This document shows, one piece after another, positions 34,146 through 42,620 of a stretch of DNA of 64,000 bases. The notes beneath the pieces are model-generated. The model made no database searches. It saw only the letters and a list, made by a program, of their open reading frames with translations, and was not told the DNA's origin. Position 1 is the first letter of the stretch. Every line of letters starts with the position of its first letter. The stretch comes from Roseibium sp. Sym1 (GTDB lineage: Bacteria; Pseudomonadota; Alphaproteobacteria; Rhizobiales; Stappiaceae). The position numbers and the translations under genes were made by a program. The stretch lies in contig NZ_CP114786.1 in NCBI RefSeq assembly GCF_027359675.1, positions 620,001 through 684,000 of the forward strand. The letters run 5' to 3'.

Positions 34146-35215
34146 TGTGCGACCTCCCGCAAGGTTTCAGCAAAGCGAACCGACGAAGCCGTCCAGTCCG
34201 GCAGTGCCCCGGCCGCCTGTCTCGCGGCGGTTTCATAGCGCGCCCGTTCTTCAGGGTGACCGATCAGGCGGTCCAGCCCGGCGCGCAGGGCCGCCACATC
34301 CTCGGTACCGCAATAGATCGCGGCCCCCTCCGGCAGGGTGTCCCGCACAGCACCACCGCCGCTGCCGATCACCGGCAGACCATGGGCGAGCGCTTCGGTA
34401 TAGGCCATGCCGTAGCCCTCGTAGCGGCTGGCCAGGACGAAGACATGGGCCGCGCGGTAAAAACCGGGCAGGCGCTGCTGAGCGACCGCACCATGGAACG
34501 TGATCCGCCCATCCAGACCGAGCGCGCCGATCTGCTTTTTCAGGGCCGTGTAGCAGGCCGGGTCCGCGTCCTTCCCGCCGACGATGTCCAGATGCCAGTT
34601 TGCGCTGTTCGGCCCGGCAAGACCGGCCAGGGCGTCAAACAGGAGATCATAGCCCTTGCGCGGTACGATCGTGCCGACCGAGAGCAGCCTGACCACATCG
34701 CTTGCCAGGTCGCTTGACGGGCGCGCATAGGGCTCCGGCTTGTCGGTGCCCGGCAGGATCGTCGTGATCCGTTCTTCCGGGACCGCGAACAGGTCGTGGA
34801 CCTGCGCCGCCGTGGCCGGACTGGTGACGATCACACGCCGGACATGGCGCAGGGCCGCCCGTTCGCTTTTCAGAAGCGCTTGAGCTCCCTCTTCATCAAG
34901 TCCGTTTTCCAGGCAAAGCGGATGATGGACCAGGGCGACCAGGCGAAGACGGCCGGCCTCGGTGGCTGCGGCCTTGTCCAGAACGCCGAACGCCAGACCG
35001 TCCACGACAACAAGCGTAGCGTCCGGCAGCGCGGCCAGCTTGTCGGCCGCTCCGCGAAGCGTTTCGGCCGCCGGATAGGGAAATCCGTCGCCCAACGGAA
35101 CAAGCCGCACCTGCCAGCCAAGTTCGCGCAGGCCGGAGACAATGCGCCTGTCATAGCCGTAGCCGCCGGTCGGTGTTTCCAGGTCGCCGGGATAGGCAAA
35201 AAAGACGGTGGGCAT
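34142..35215 (-). CDS. Glycosyltransferase family 4 of the pterin-like operon
   Basis: A 357-residue GT-B enzyme. It opens VFFAYPGDLETPTGGYGYDRR, has LVALVHHPLCLENGL in the acceptor domain, LLSVGTIVPRKGYDLLFDAL at the start of the donor domain, and ASRYEGYGMAYTEALAHGLP with the E-x7-E pair. It is not close to the exopolysaccharide GT4s in this window by eye. It starts seven bases after the PTPS-like stop (GTG at 35218 is an alternative) and ends overlapping the methyltransferase. That tight linkage suggests its acceptor is the PTPS product or a derivative, as in cyanobacterial pteridine glycosides; this is inference. Confidence 0.8.
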   Translation of the reverse strand: MPTVFFAYPGDLETPTGGYGYDRRIVSGLRELGWQVRLVPLGDGFPYPAAETLRGAADKLAALPDATLVVVDGLAFGVLDKAAATEAGRLRLVALVHHPLCLENGLDEEGAQALLKSERAALRHVRRVIVTSPATAAQVHDLFAVPEERITTILPGTDKPEPYARPSSDLASDVVRLLSVGTIVPRKGYDLLFDALAGLAGPNSANWHLDIVGGKDADPACYTALKKQIGALGLDGRITFHGAVAQQRLPGFYRAAHVFVLASRYEGYGMAYTEALAHGLPVIGSGGGAVRDTLPEGAAIYCGTEDVAALRAGLDRLIGHPEERARYETAARQAAGALPDWTASSVRFAETLREVAQ

Positions 35216-35222
35216 CACCGGA

Positions 35223-35621
35223 TCAGATCGCTGCTTCGTACCAGGCCCGTGCCACGTGGGATTCCGAAATCGTCACCCGGATGGAGGCGAGCTCTGTCCC
35301 CGGCCGGCCGAGCCGGTTGTCGCGCGCGGCACCTGCCAGGTGGTCGTGGACATGCCTGGTCAGGAATTCGGTCGTGGTGTTGATGCCGGCAAACTCCGGC
35401 ACCTCGTCGAGGTTCTTGTAGTTGAGCGGCTCCAGCACTTCCTTCAGGGCTTCATGCGCACGGCCGATGTCGATCACCACGCCATTGGCATCGAGGCTCT
35501 CGGCCAGGAAGGCCGCGTCGATGACAAACGTCGCCCCGTGCAGCGCCTGGGCCGGGCCGAAGAGCTCGCCCTTGAAGGAATGGGCAATCATCACGTGGTC
35601 GCGTACTTCTACTGCAAACAT
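35223..35621 (-). CDS. 6-pyruvoyl-tetrahydropterin synthase / QueD-like protein, atypical metal site
   Basis: A 132-residue T-fold protein of the PTPS/QueD family, which converts dihydroneopterin triphosphate to a tetrahydropterin. The ATG at 35621 has AGGACGAGAG upstream and gives the family start MFAVEVRDHVMIAHSFKG. Two of the three zinc histidines are visible: His14 (AHSF) and His28 (LHGATF). The third, in the usual H-G-H, is Ala30 here. The middle VVIDIGRAHEALKEVLEPLN and the end TISESHVARAWYE match the rest of the family. The altered site means the classical reaction should not be assumed. A longer frame to 35711 overlaps the dehydrogenase gene. Confidence 0.78.
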   Translation of the reverse strand: MFAVEVRDHVMIAHSFKGELFGPAQALHGATFVIDAAFLAESLDANGVVIDIGRAHEALKEVLEPLNYKNLDEVPEFAGINTTTEFLTRHVHDHLAGAARDNRLGRPGTELASIRVTISESHVARAWYEAAI

Positions 35622-35658
35622 ATCTCTCGTCCTGAAATATCTGTTTTCTTGGGTGGTC

Positions 35659-36681
35659 TCAGGCTGCTTGGCCGGCGTCGCGGTCATACACAACCAATGC
35701 CGCCAGAACATCTGACGTCTTGTTCAACACTTCGGGAAGACGCTCCGGCAGGTCTTCAAAATCGATCCGGTGGCTGATCAGCCTGTCGAGCGCGGGATCC
35801 TCCAGCAGCGACAGCGCCGTTTGCAGGCGCCGCCGGTAGGTCCAACGCGCCTGCCGGTCCGCGGGAATGGTGCCGACCTGGCTGGAGACCAGCTTCAAAC
35901 GGCGGCAATGGAAATCCGCCCCCAGCGGCACCTGAACATCTGCCTCGCCATACCAGCTCATCTCGACGATGGACGTGCCGTCCCCCGCACATTTCAAGGC
36001 TGTTGCAAGACCGGCCGAGGTCGCGCTGGCATGAAAGACCAGATCCTGGTCGACCGGTGCCGCCTCCGGAAGCGCAAAGCCGATCCCCAGAGCCTCCGCG
36101 ACGGCGGCCCGGCCCGGATTGGTATCGACCAGCGTCACTTTTGATCCAGGCAGCCGCCCGGCAACGTATGCGGTCAGGAGGCCGACGGCACCACCGCCAA
36201 CCACGCAGATGTGATCCCCAGGTGATGGTTTTCCGTCCCATAAAGCGTTAAGTGCCGTTTCCATATTCGCCGCCAGAACAGCACGTTCGGCAGGGACGCC
36301 GTCCGGAACCGGCACACAGGCGTCTGACGGGAGAGCAAAGACGGTTTGATGCGGATAGAGCGAAAATACAACGCGGCCGGCAAGTGCGGGGTTCCCGTCA
36401 AGAACCCTTCCGACATTGGCGTAACCGTATTTCACCGGAAAGGGGAAGTCGCCGGCCTGAAAGGGCGCTCGCATGCGCTGCCATTCGCTCATCGGAACCT
36501 CTCCACGCAACACGAGTCCTTCGGTGCCCCGGCTGATACCGCTGAAAAGCGTCTGCACCAGAACGTCACCGGGCTGCAATTGACTGCGGGCCGCGGGTTC
36601 AAGCCCGCATTGCCCAGGTCCGGTGTACCACAGCGCCCGTGCATCGCCTGTGCCGCGCGTCACCGGTGCTTCTGCGGTCAT
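35659..36681 (-). CDS. MDR-family dehydrogenase (zinc-type alcohol dehydrogenase fold), catalytic zinc ligands lost
   Basis: A 340-residue medium-chain dehydrogenase/reductase. The NAD(P)-binding domain has ICVVGGGAVGLLTAYVAG and VTLVDTNPGR. The catalytic domain has LFSGISRGTEG where zinc enzymes have a ligand Cys, and KYGYANVGRV where they have G-H-E, so no catalytic zinc is expected. The end, HRIDFEDLPERLPEVL, is the usual MDR tail. It is the first gene of the minus-strand operon and is divergent from opgH. A reductase acting on a pterin or sugar intermediate would fit, but the substrate is unknown. Confidence 0.78.
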   Translation of the reverse strand: MTAEAPVTRGTGDARALWYTGPGQCGLEPAARSQLQPGDVLVQTLFSGISRGTEGLVLRGEVPMSEWQRMRAPFQAGDFPFPVKYGYANVGRVLDGNPALAGRVVFSLYPHQTVFALPSDACVPVPDGVPAERAVLAANMETALNALWDGKPSPGDHICVVGGGAVGLLTAYVAGRLPGSKVTLVDTNPGRAAVAEALGIGFALPEAAPVDQDLVFHASATSAGLATALKCAGDGTSIVEMSWYGEADVQVPLGADFHCRRLKLVSSQVGTIPADRQARWTYRRRLQTALSLLEDPALDRLISHRIDFEDLPERLPEVLNKTSDVLAALVVYDRDAGQAA

Positions 36682-36779
36682 GCTCTATCCTCTCCGGTCA
36701 TCAACCCTGGGTCTGTCAATTTTAGGACATTTTGACATGCGCACTATTGCGATGATCGCCGCGATTGAAAGTCAAAAAA

Positions 36780-38603
36780 ATGTTTCGAGTGTTTGACATG
36801 CCTGTATTCAAAGGATCAACCGCTGCCATGACCACCAGGCGCATTTTCTTCGCCACCCTCCTCGCCACCAGCTTTGCCGGGCTTGCCGCCCTGATGGCCC
36901 TGACCCTGTCGCCCGGCGGTTACACGCCTCTCGACCTGTTCATTCTCGCCTGCTTCCTGGTGACGCTGCCCTGGACCATCATCGGTTTCTGGAACGCGGT
37001 GATCGGCCTTTTCGTGATGCGGTTTTCCCGGAACCCGGTGACGGCGGTCTGCCCGATCGATCACGGCGATGCGGCACGGCCGCTGACCAGCTCGACGGCA
37101 TTGCTCTCCTGTGTCCGCAACGAGGATGCCGAAAGCCTCGAGACCAATCTGAGCTCCATGGTCACGCGCCTTGTGCGCGCCGGGCAGGCCGGACATTTCA
37201 CGCTTTACGTCCTCAGCGATACCGACATGGACGACATTGCCCTCCAGGAACAGCAGATGGCGGCGCGGCTCCAGGAGCGATTCGCGGGCAAGATGGAGGT
37301 GATCTACCGTCGCCGCAGCAACAACAAGGGCTTCAAGGCCGGTAATGTCGAGGACTTCTGCGACCGCTGGGGCGACCAGCATGACTTCGCGCTTGTGCTC
37401 GATGCAGACAGCTACATGTCCGCCGATGCGATCACCGGCCTGGTGCGGCGCATGGAAATCAACCCGAAAATCGGCATCCTGCAGAGCCTGGTGGTCGGCC
37501 TGCCGACCGACAGCGCCTTTGCACGGGTTTTCCAGTTCGGCATGCGCCTGGGCATGCGCTCCTACACGATCGGCAGCGCCTGGTGGCAGGGAGACTGCGG
37601 TCCCTACTGGGGACACAATGCCATCCTGAGGATCCAGCCTTTCAAGGACCATTGCCGCCTGCCGGAACTGCCGGGCAAGGGCCCCCTTTCGGGAACAATC
37701 CTGTCCCACGACCAGGTGGAAGCGGTGCTGATGCGCCGGGCGGGTTATGAGGTCCGCGTGCTGCCGCTGGAAACCGGCAGCTACGAGGCCAATCCGCCGC
37801 ATCTCCTGGAGTTCATCCGCCGTGACCTGCGCTGGTGCCAGGGCAACCTGCAGTACCGCCGCCTCGTCGGCATGCCCGGCCTGAAGCCCGTCAGCCGCGC
37901 GCAGCTGGTGCTGGCCATCCTGATGTTCCTCGGCTCTCCCGCCTGGATCGGTTTCATGACCGGGGCAGCAGTGCTCGGCATGGTCACCGATTACATGCCC
38001 TACAGGGCGGACACGGGAGCCGCCGTGTTCTTCACCGTGCTGACAATGGTGTTCGCGCCGAAACTGGCAACCGTGGCGGATGTGCTGGCGCGCAAGGATC
38101 TGAGGAAGGCCTTTGGCGGCCCCCTGCGTGTGCTCGTGAGCGTCGGCGCCGAGATCCTCTACGCCGCCATGCTGGCACCGATCATGGCCGTTGCTCACAC
38201 ACTGTTCATGGGCGGACTGATCTTCGGCAAGACAATCGGTTGGGGCGCACAGGCCAGGGGCGTGCAGCGCCTGCCGGTGCCGTTGGCCCTGCAAAAACTG
38301 TGGCCGCAGACCCTGTTCGGCCTCGCTGGGCTGGCCTGGCTGTCCGGTCAGGACATCGCCCTTGTGTGGCCGGTCGTCCCGGTCGCCATCGGACCGCTGC
38401 TGGCGGGCCTGATCGCGGTTGCCACCTCCACGCGCACACTCGGCAACATCGCCATCCGCTCGACCCTGTGGCGCATTCCCGAGGAAACCGCGCCGCCTGA
38501 AGAATTGCTGGACCTGCACCTGCCCGCTCTCGCCAAGGGCCCCGCGGCCGTCTCGGGCGAACCGGACCTGGTTCAGGGCGACGCCAAGCCAGCCGAGGCG
38601 TAG
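36780..38603 (+). CDS. opgH: Glucans biosynthesis glucosyltransferase H
   Basis: An inner-membrane GT2 enzyme that polymerises the glucose backbone of osmoregulated periplasmic glucans. Family features: SCVRNEDAESLETNL, YVLSDTDMDD, RRRSNNKGFKAGNVEDFC, the D-x-D region LVLDADSYMSADA, the base region ILSHDQVEAVLMRRAGYE and the R-x-x-R-W motif in RRDLRWCQGN. About eight membrane helices flank the cytoplasmic domain. The start is uncertain: ATG 36780, ATG 36798 or TTG 36765, none with a strong ribosome site. No opgG lies beside it, so that partner must be elsewhere. A strong terminator follows. Confidence 0.9.
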   Translation: MFRVFDMPVFKGSTAAMTTRRIFFATLLATSFAGLAALMALTLSPGGYTPLDLFILACFLVTLPWTIIGFWNAVIGLFVMRFSRNPVTAVCPIDHGDAARPLTSSTALLSCVRNEDAESLETNLSSMVTRLVRAGQAGHFTLYVLSDTDMDDIALQEQQMAARLQERFAGKMEVIYRRRSNNKGFKAGNVEDFCDRWGDQHDFALVLDADSYMSADAITGLVRRMEINPKIGILQSLVVGLPTDSAFARVFQFGMRLGMRSYTIGSAWWQGDCGPYWGHNAILRIQPFKDHCRLPELPGKGPLSGTILSHDQVEAVLMRRAGYEVRVLPLETGSYEANPPHLLEFIRRDLRWCQGNLQYRRLVGMPGLKPVSRAQLVLAILMFLGSPAWIGFMTGAAVLGMVTDYMPYRADTGAAVFFTVLTMVFAPKLATVADVLARKDLRKAFGGPLRVLVSVGAEILYAAMLAPIMAVAHTLFMGGLIFGKTIGWGAQARGVQRLPVPLALQKLWPQTLFGLAGLAWLSGQDIALVWPVVPVAIGPLLAGLIAVATSTRTLGNIAIRSTLWRIPEETAPPEELLDLHLPALAKGPAAVSGEPDLVQGDAKPAEA

Positions 38604-38625
38604 CGACAGGGCGCAACACACAAAA

Positions 38626-38658
38626 GCAAAAAGACCGGCCCCTGGCCGGTCTTTTTGC
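38626..38658. terminator. Strong bidirectional rho-independent terminator
   Basis: A perfect 15-bp stem (38626-38640 with 38644-38658) and a three-base loop, with A-run and T-run on the two sides. It serves opgH on the plus strand and ptsN on the minus strand, whose stop is 20 bases away. Confidence 0.95.
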
Positions 38659-38678
38659 ATTTAGGAAATTGAACCCGA

Positions 38679-39146
38679 TCAAGCCGCGTTGGACGATGCC
38701 AGCGGCTGAGTCAGGAGGTCGTAGATTTCCTGGGTGTCCGACGAGGCACGCACTTCCTGGGTGACCGACGCATCGCGCAGCTGGCGCGCGATCCTGGCAA
38801 GCGCCTTCAGGTGATCGGCGCCGGCCCCTTCGGGCGCGAGCAGCAGAAAGACCAGGTCCACAGGCTCATCATCGAGCGCATCAAAGTCCACCGGCTTGTC
38901 CAGTTTCGCAAACAGGCCGACGAGACGGTCCAGTCGTGTCAGCTTGCCATGGGGGATTGCGATGCCGTGGCCCACACCCGTGGAGCCCAGTCGCTCACGC
39001 TGAAGAAGCGTGTCGAAGATTTCCCGCTCGGAAAGGCCGGTCAGCTCTGCCGCCTTGGCGGAAAGTTCCTGGATTGCCTGTTTCTTGCTCTTGGCCTTCA
39101 GGCCGGCAATCACTGCATCTTTACCCAGAAGATCACTAAGATCCAT
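38679..39146 (-). CDS. ptsN: PTS IIA-like nitrogen regulatory protein
   Basis: EIIA-Ntr, the phosphate acceptor of the nitrogen phosphotransferase system, which adjusts potassium and nitrogen metabolism through protein contacts. The phosphorylated His is residue 66 in GHGIAIPHGK; RERLGSTGVG precedes it and VDLVFLLLAPEGAGADHLK follows as in all family members. The length of 155 residues is normal. It is the last gene of the lpt-rpoN-hpf-ptsN block; a hairpin in the 60-base space after hpf may set its level. Confidence 0.95.
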   Translation of the reverse strand: MDLSDLLGKDAVIAGLKAKSKKQAIQELSAKAAELTGLSEREIFDTLLQRERLGSTGVGHGIAIPHGKLTRLDRLVGLFAKLDKPVDFDALDDEPVDLVFLLLAPEGAGADHLKALARIARQLRDASVTQEVRASSDTQEIYDLLTQPLASSNAA

Positions 39147-39170
39147 TAGTTCGCCTACTCGTTTCGGAAG

Positions 39171-39192
39171 CCGGCTTCCCGAAGGAAGCCGG
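39171..39192 (-). repeat. Stem-loop between hpf and ptsN
   Basis: CCGGCTTCC at 39171-39179 and GGAAGCCGG at 39184-39192 make a perfect 9-bp stem with a four-base loop. It lies between the hpf stop and the ptsN start, and no T-run follows, so it may stabilise or partly terminate the hpf message. Confidence 0.6.
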
Positions 39193-39206
39193 TCCCGTCC
39201 GCATCA

Positions 39207-39794
39207 CTATTCGGCGGCCTCGCTGGCCACCAGGGCTGGGTCTATCCAGCCAATATTGCCATCAGCCCGGCGATAAACAACATTGACACCGCCATTTGCC
39301 GCATTTTTGAACATCACGACAGGCGCTTCAGTCAGATCCAGCTCCATGACCGCCATGCCGACGGTCATCGTTTTGACTTTCGCGGAAGTCTCGGCAATCA
39401 CCAGCGGGTTGAAATCCGCAGGCACTTCCTCGTCTTCCTCGGGCGAGGCAAGCACGTAAGATGCCGCCTCCATGGCCTCCCGTTCGTGGCCGTTGTGACC
39501 GTGATGGTCCTTCAGCTTGCGCTTGTAGCGCCGTAACCGTTTCTCGATCTTGTCAGCAGCCTGATCGAAGCTGTTGCGCGGGTCCTGATCCTGCGCGGAC
39601 ACTTGAAGTACAATTCCGGTGTCCAGGTGCAGGCTGCATTCCGACTTGAAGCCGGTGCCCTCCCTGCTGAGCGTGACGTGGCCTGTGAAGCCGCCTGTAA
39701 AATATTTTTCCAGCGCGTCTTCGATTCGGTCTGTGATGTGTTCGCGCATTGCATCGCCCACATCCACGTTCTTACCCGAAATCCGCAAAGCCAT
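39207..39794 (-). CDS. hpf: Long-form ribosome hibernation promoting factor
   Basis: A ribosome-associated protein that pairs 70S ribosomes into inactive 100S dimers in stationary phase. The N-terminal S30AE domain begins MALRISGKNVDVGDAMREHI. The C-terminal dimerisation domain contains VMFKNAANGGVNVVYRRADGNIGWIDP. A charged, His-rich linker joins them. With 195 residues it is the long form. The ATG at 39794 follows AGAGG; a longer frame to 39866 reaches into the structured leader and has no site. It lies between rpoN and ptsN, as is usual in proteobacteria. Confidence 0.94.
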   Translation of the reverse strand: MALRISGKNVDVGDAMREHITDRIEDALEKYFTGGFTGHVTLSREGTGFKSECSLHLDTGIVLQVSAQDQDPRNSFDQAADKIEKRLRRYKRKLKDHHGHNGHEREAMEAASYVLASPEEDEEVPADFNPLVIAETSAKVKTMTVGMAVMELDLTEAPVVMFKNAANGGVNVVYRRADGNIGWIDPALVASEAAE

Positions 39795-39827
39795 GGGGAC
39801 CTCTTCTTTTTCTATTGACCGACGGGT

Positions 39828-39864
39828 CACCGGCGTTCGCCGGTGCTGAAACGCGATACGTTTC
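39828..39864 (-). promoter_or_regulatory. Two tandem hairpins in the hpf leader
   Basis: CACCGGCG/CGCCGGTG (39828-39845) and GAAACG/CGTTTC (39848-39864) are perfect small stem-loops 34-70 bases before the hpf ATG. They could form in the leader RNA or be protein sites; the sequence alone does not say which. Confidence 0.45.
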
Positions 39865-39971
39865 AAGCCTACAGAATGGACCAGTCAGCGCCGAAGCGCC
39901 ATCCCCTGTTTACGCCACGAGGGCGGTCCTATAATTGCGCCGGATCAAAGAGTCAATTGAATATGAATTCT

Positions 39972-40050
39972 CGCAACAATGTTCAGAAGAAAGCATGTAG
40001 TTTCATGGTATTGTTTCCGTGGAAATCTCGGAAACGTTACGATTGTTGCG
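39972..40050. repeat. Nested inverted repeats between rpoN and hpf
   Basis: CGCAACAAT (39972-39980) and ATTGTTGCG (40042-40050) are exact inverse copies that enclose a second pair, GTTTCCG (40013-40019) and CGGAAAC (40029-40035). The region is markedly richer in A and T than the flanking genes. It begins 33 bases past the rpoN stop. It could be a terminator-like fold for rpoN, a small RNA or part of the hpf control region. No small ORF with a ribosome site is seen. Confidence 0.5.
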
Positions 40051-40082
40051 CCTGCCCGCCCCGGGAAGCAGTCGCCAGGTAA

Positions 40083-41636
40083 CTACAGTTTGCTGTTTTT
40101 CTCGCGGCGTCTCTGAACGGAAGAGCCGATTTTCATGGCTTCGCGATATTTGGCGACCGTCCTGCGGGCAATGTCGATCCCCTCATCCTTCATAATTTTG
40201 ACAATCGTGTCGTCGGACAGAATGGCCTTCGGGTCCTCGGCATCGATCAGCTGCCTGATCTTGTGCCGCACCGACTCGGCGGAATGGGCATCCCCGCCGA
40301 CCGTCGCCGAAATGGCGGAGGAAAAGAAATATTTCAGCTCGTAGATGCCCCGCGGTGTCGCCATGAACTTGTTCGACGTCACCCGGCTGACCGTTGATTC
40401 GTGCATGCCGATGGCTTCGGCGACGGTCTTCAGGTTGAGGGGCCTGAGATGCGCGATGCCGTAGGTCAGAAAGCCGTCCTGCTGCCGGACGATCTCGGTC
40501 GAGACCTTGAGGATCGTCCTGGCCCGCTGATCCAGGCTCTTGGCCAGCCAGTTGGCCGTCTGCAGGGAGTCGGTCAGGTATTCCTTCTCGGTTTCATTGC
40601 GCGCCGTCTTGATGACCTTGGCAAAATACGTCTGGTTCACGAGCACCTTGGGCAGCGTGTCCGAATTCAGTTCCAGGGCCCAGGTGCCGTCATTGGCGGG
40701 CCGGACGAACACATCCGGGACAACCGGCTGGACCAGGGAAGACCCGAAGACACTGCCCGGCTTTGGATCCAGCGCGCGGATCTCGGCGATCATCTCGACA
40801 AGATCCTCCTCGTCGACGGCACAGACCTTCCTGAGACCGGCGAGATCCCGCTTGGCCAGCAATTCGATGTTGTCGATCAACGCTTCCATGGCCGGGTCGT
40901 ACCGGTTCTTGTCGATCAGCTGCAGCTTCAGGCATTCGGCAAGATTGCGGGCGAAGACACCCGCGGGCTCGAAGGTCTGAAGCACGGCGAGCACACGTTC
41001 CAAACGGTCGAGACCGACACCGAGCAGCTCGGCCGTCTCTTCGAGGTCGAGATAGAGATAGCCATTCTCGTCCAGGGAGTTGATGAGATGACCGGCTATC
41101 AGCTTGTCGGCTTCGTCGTTCAGCGCCAGGTGCATCTGCTCTTCCAGCGAGGTCACCAGGGACGCTTCGTCCGCGACAAAGGCTTCCAGGTTATAGTCCT
41201 CGGAGCCGCCTCCGCTGGAAACATTCTTGTAGCTGTCGCCAGCCTTCAATATGGCGGGATCAGGCGAGGCGGGGACGCCGGGCTCGTCCGGGAATACATT
41301 TCCGAGATCCGTGTCCATGCGCGAGGCGATGGCTTCCGACCCGGTCTCCAGATCGTTCTGCATCCAGTCGCCGGAGCCAGGCTCGTCCGTGCTGCCGCCC
41401 TGCGGTTCGGACGCCTCGGCATAGGTGTCGGCCTGACCTTCCGCGCCGCTACCGCTCTCCGGCGCGGCCTCGCCGGCCTCGCCCTTTTCCAGGAGCGGAT
41501 TGCGTTCCAGTTCGGCTTCGACATAGGAGACCAGGTCAAGGTTGGACATCTGCAGAAGCTTGATCGCCTGCATCAACTGCGGCGTCATCACCAGTGACTG
41601 GCTCTGCCGCATCTCCAGCTTTGTTGAAATGGCCAT
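40083..41636 (-). CDS. rpoN: RNA polymerase sigma-54 factor
   Basis: Sigma-54 directs RNA polymerase to promoters of nitrogen, flagellar and other genes with an enhancer-binding activator. The N-terminal Gln-rich activator domain reads RQSQSLVMTPQLMQAIKLLQ. The core-binding domain follows, then the HTH (HESTVSRVTSNKFMATPRG). The RpoN box sits near the end as ARRTVAKYREAMKIGSS. An acidic linker (about residues 55-140) separates the first two parts. The length of 517 residues is normal. It follows lptB, as in most proteobacteria. Confidence 0.96.
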   Translation of the reverse strand: MAISTKLEMRQSQSLVMTPQLMQAIKLLQMSNLDLVSYVEAELERNPLLEKGEAGEAAPESGSGAEGQADTYAEASEPQGGSTDEPGSGDWMQNDLETGSEAIASRMDTDLGNVFPDEPGVPASPDPAILKAGDSYKNVSSGGGSEDYNLEAFVADEASLVTSLEEQMHLALNDEADKLIAGHLINSLDENGYLYLDLEETAELLGVGLDRLERVLAVLQTFEPAGVFARNLAECLKLQLIDKNRYDPAMEALIDNIELLAKRDLAGLRKVCAVDEEDLVEMIAEIRALDPKPGSVFGSSLVQPVVPDVFVRPANDGTWALELNSDTLPKVLVNQTYFAKVIKTARNETEKEYLTDSLQTANWLAKSLDQRARTILKVSTEIVRQQDGFLTYGIAHLRPLNLKTVAEAIGMHESTVSRVTSNKFMATPRGIYELKYFFSSAISATVGGDAHSAESVRHKIRQLIDAEDPKAILSDDTIVKIMKDEGIDIARRTVAKYREAMKIGSSVQRRREKNSKL

Positions 41637-41725
41637 CTGACTCTTGGTTGCCCGCTGTACCGACTTGGTCTGCTTCTTGCTTCTTTATTGCAAACCGAGT
41701 GTATAGCCTAGCGGACAAACTGTCA

Positions 41726-42538
41726 TCAGAGCGTAAACTGTTCACCCAGATAAAGCCGGCGCACGTCCGGATTGGTGACGATTTCCTGGGGCAGCCCCTC
41801 GGTGAGCACCTCGCCGGCGGCGATAATGTAGGCCCGGTCGATCAGGCCGAGGGTTTCGCGCACATTGTGATCGGTGATGAGCACGCCGATACCGCGCTGC
41901 GTCAGGTGACGCACCAGCTGCTGGATGTCGCCGACAGCGATCGGATCGATCCCGGCAAAGGGTTCGTCGAGCAGCATGAAGGAAGGACGGCTGGCCAGGG
42001 CCCGCGCGATTTCCACCCGGCGGCGTTCACCGCCGGACAGCGCGATGCTCGGCGACCTGCGCAAATGGGTCAGCCCGAATTCCGCCAGCAGCGAATCGAG
42101 TTCTTCGCGGCGCTTGTGCCGGTCCGGCTCGATCACCTCCAGCACGGCCCGGATGTTTTCCTCCACGGTAAGGCCGCGGAAAATCGACGCTTCCTGTGGC
42201 AGATAGCCGATCCCCAGGCGCGCCCTGCGATACATGGGCATCCGGGTGATGTTGAAGCCTTCGAGGGAAATCTGCCCCTGGTCCGGACGGATCAACCCGG
42301 TGATCATGTAGAACGTGGTGGTTTTCCCGGCACCGTTCGGACCGAGCAGGCCGACCGCCTCTCCGGGTTTCACGGACAGGCTGACATATTTGACCACCTG
42401 ACGGCGGCCGTAAGTCTTGCCGATCCCATCAACGACCAGCGCCTGGCTCAGGTCTTCCGCCTCCGGGGCGGAACCTGGGATGCCCCCTTGCAGGCCACTA
42501 TCGTCCGGTGGAATTCTATTCACTGATGCGCTGTCCAT
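41726..42538 (-). CDS. lptB: LPS export ABC transporter ATP-binding protein
   Basis: The ATPase that powers lipopolysaccharide extraction from the inner membrane by LptFG. Walker [11 protein letters not shown], signature [15 protein letters not shown], Walker [14 protein letters not shown] and the H-loop [11 protein letters not shown] are all intact. A roughly 35-residue polar extension precedes the ABC domain, making the protein longer (270) than the enterobacterial form (about 240). It is downstream of lptC and lptA on the same strand; lptF and lptG are not in the window. Confidence 0.95.
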   Translation of the reverse strand: MDSASVNRIPPDDSGLQGGIPGSAPEAEDLSQALVVDGIGKTYGRRQVVKYVSLSVKPGEAVGLLGPNGAGKTTTFYMITGLIRPDQGQISLEGFNITRMPMYRRARLGIGYLPQEASIFRGLTVEENIRAVLEVIEPDRHKRREELDSLLAEFGLTHLRRSPSIALSGGERRRVEIARALASRPSFMLLDEPFAGIDPIAVGDIQQLVRHLTQRGIGVLITDHNVRETLGLIDRAYIIAAGEVLTEGLPQEIVTNPDVRRLYLGEQFTL

Positions 42539-42620
42539 GCATTGGTTGCCGCGGCTTCACATAAGGTCTGCAGGCCCGGCTGTCGAGTCGGCTCCGCAAT
42601 CAATAATAAACCAACCGAAC

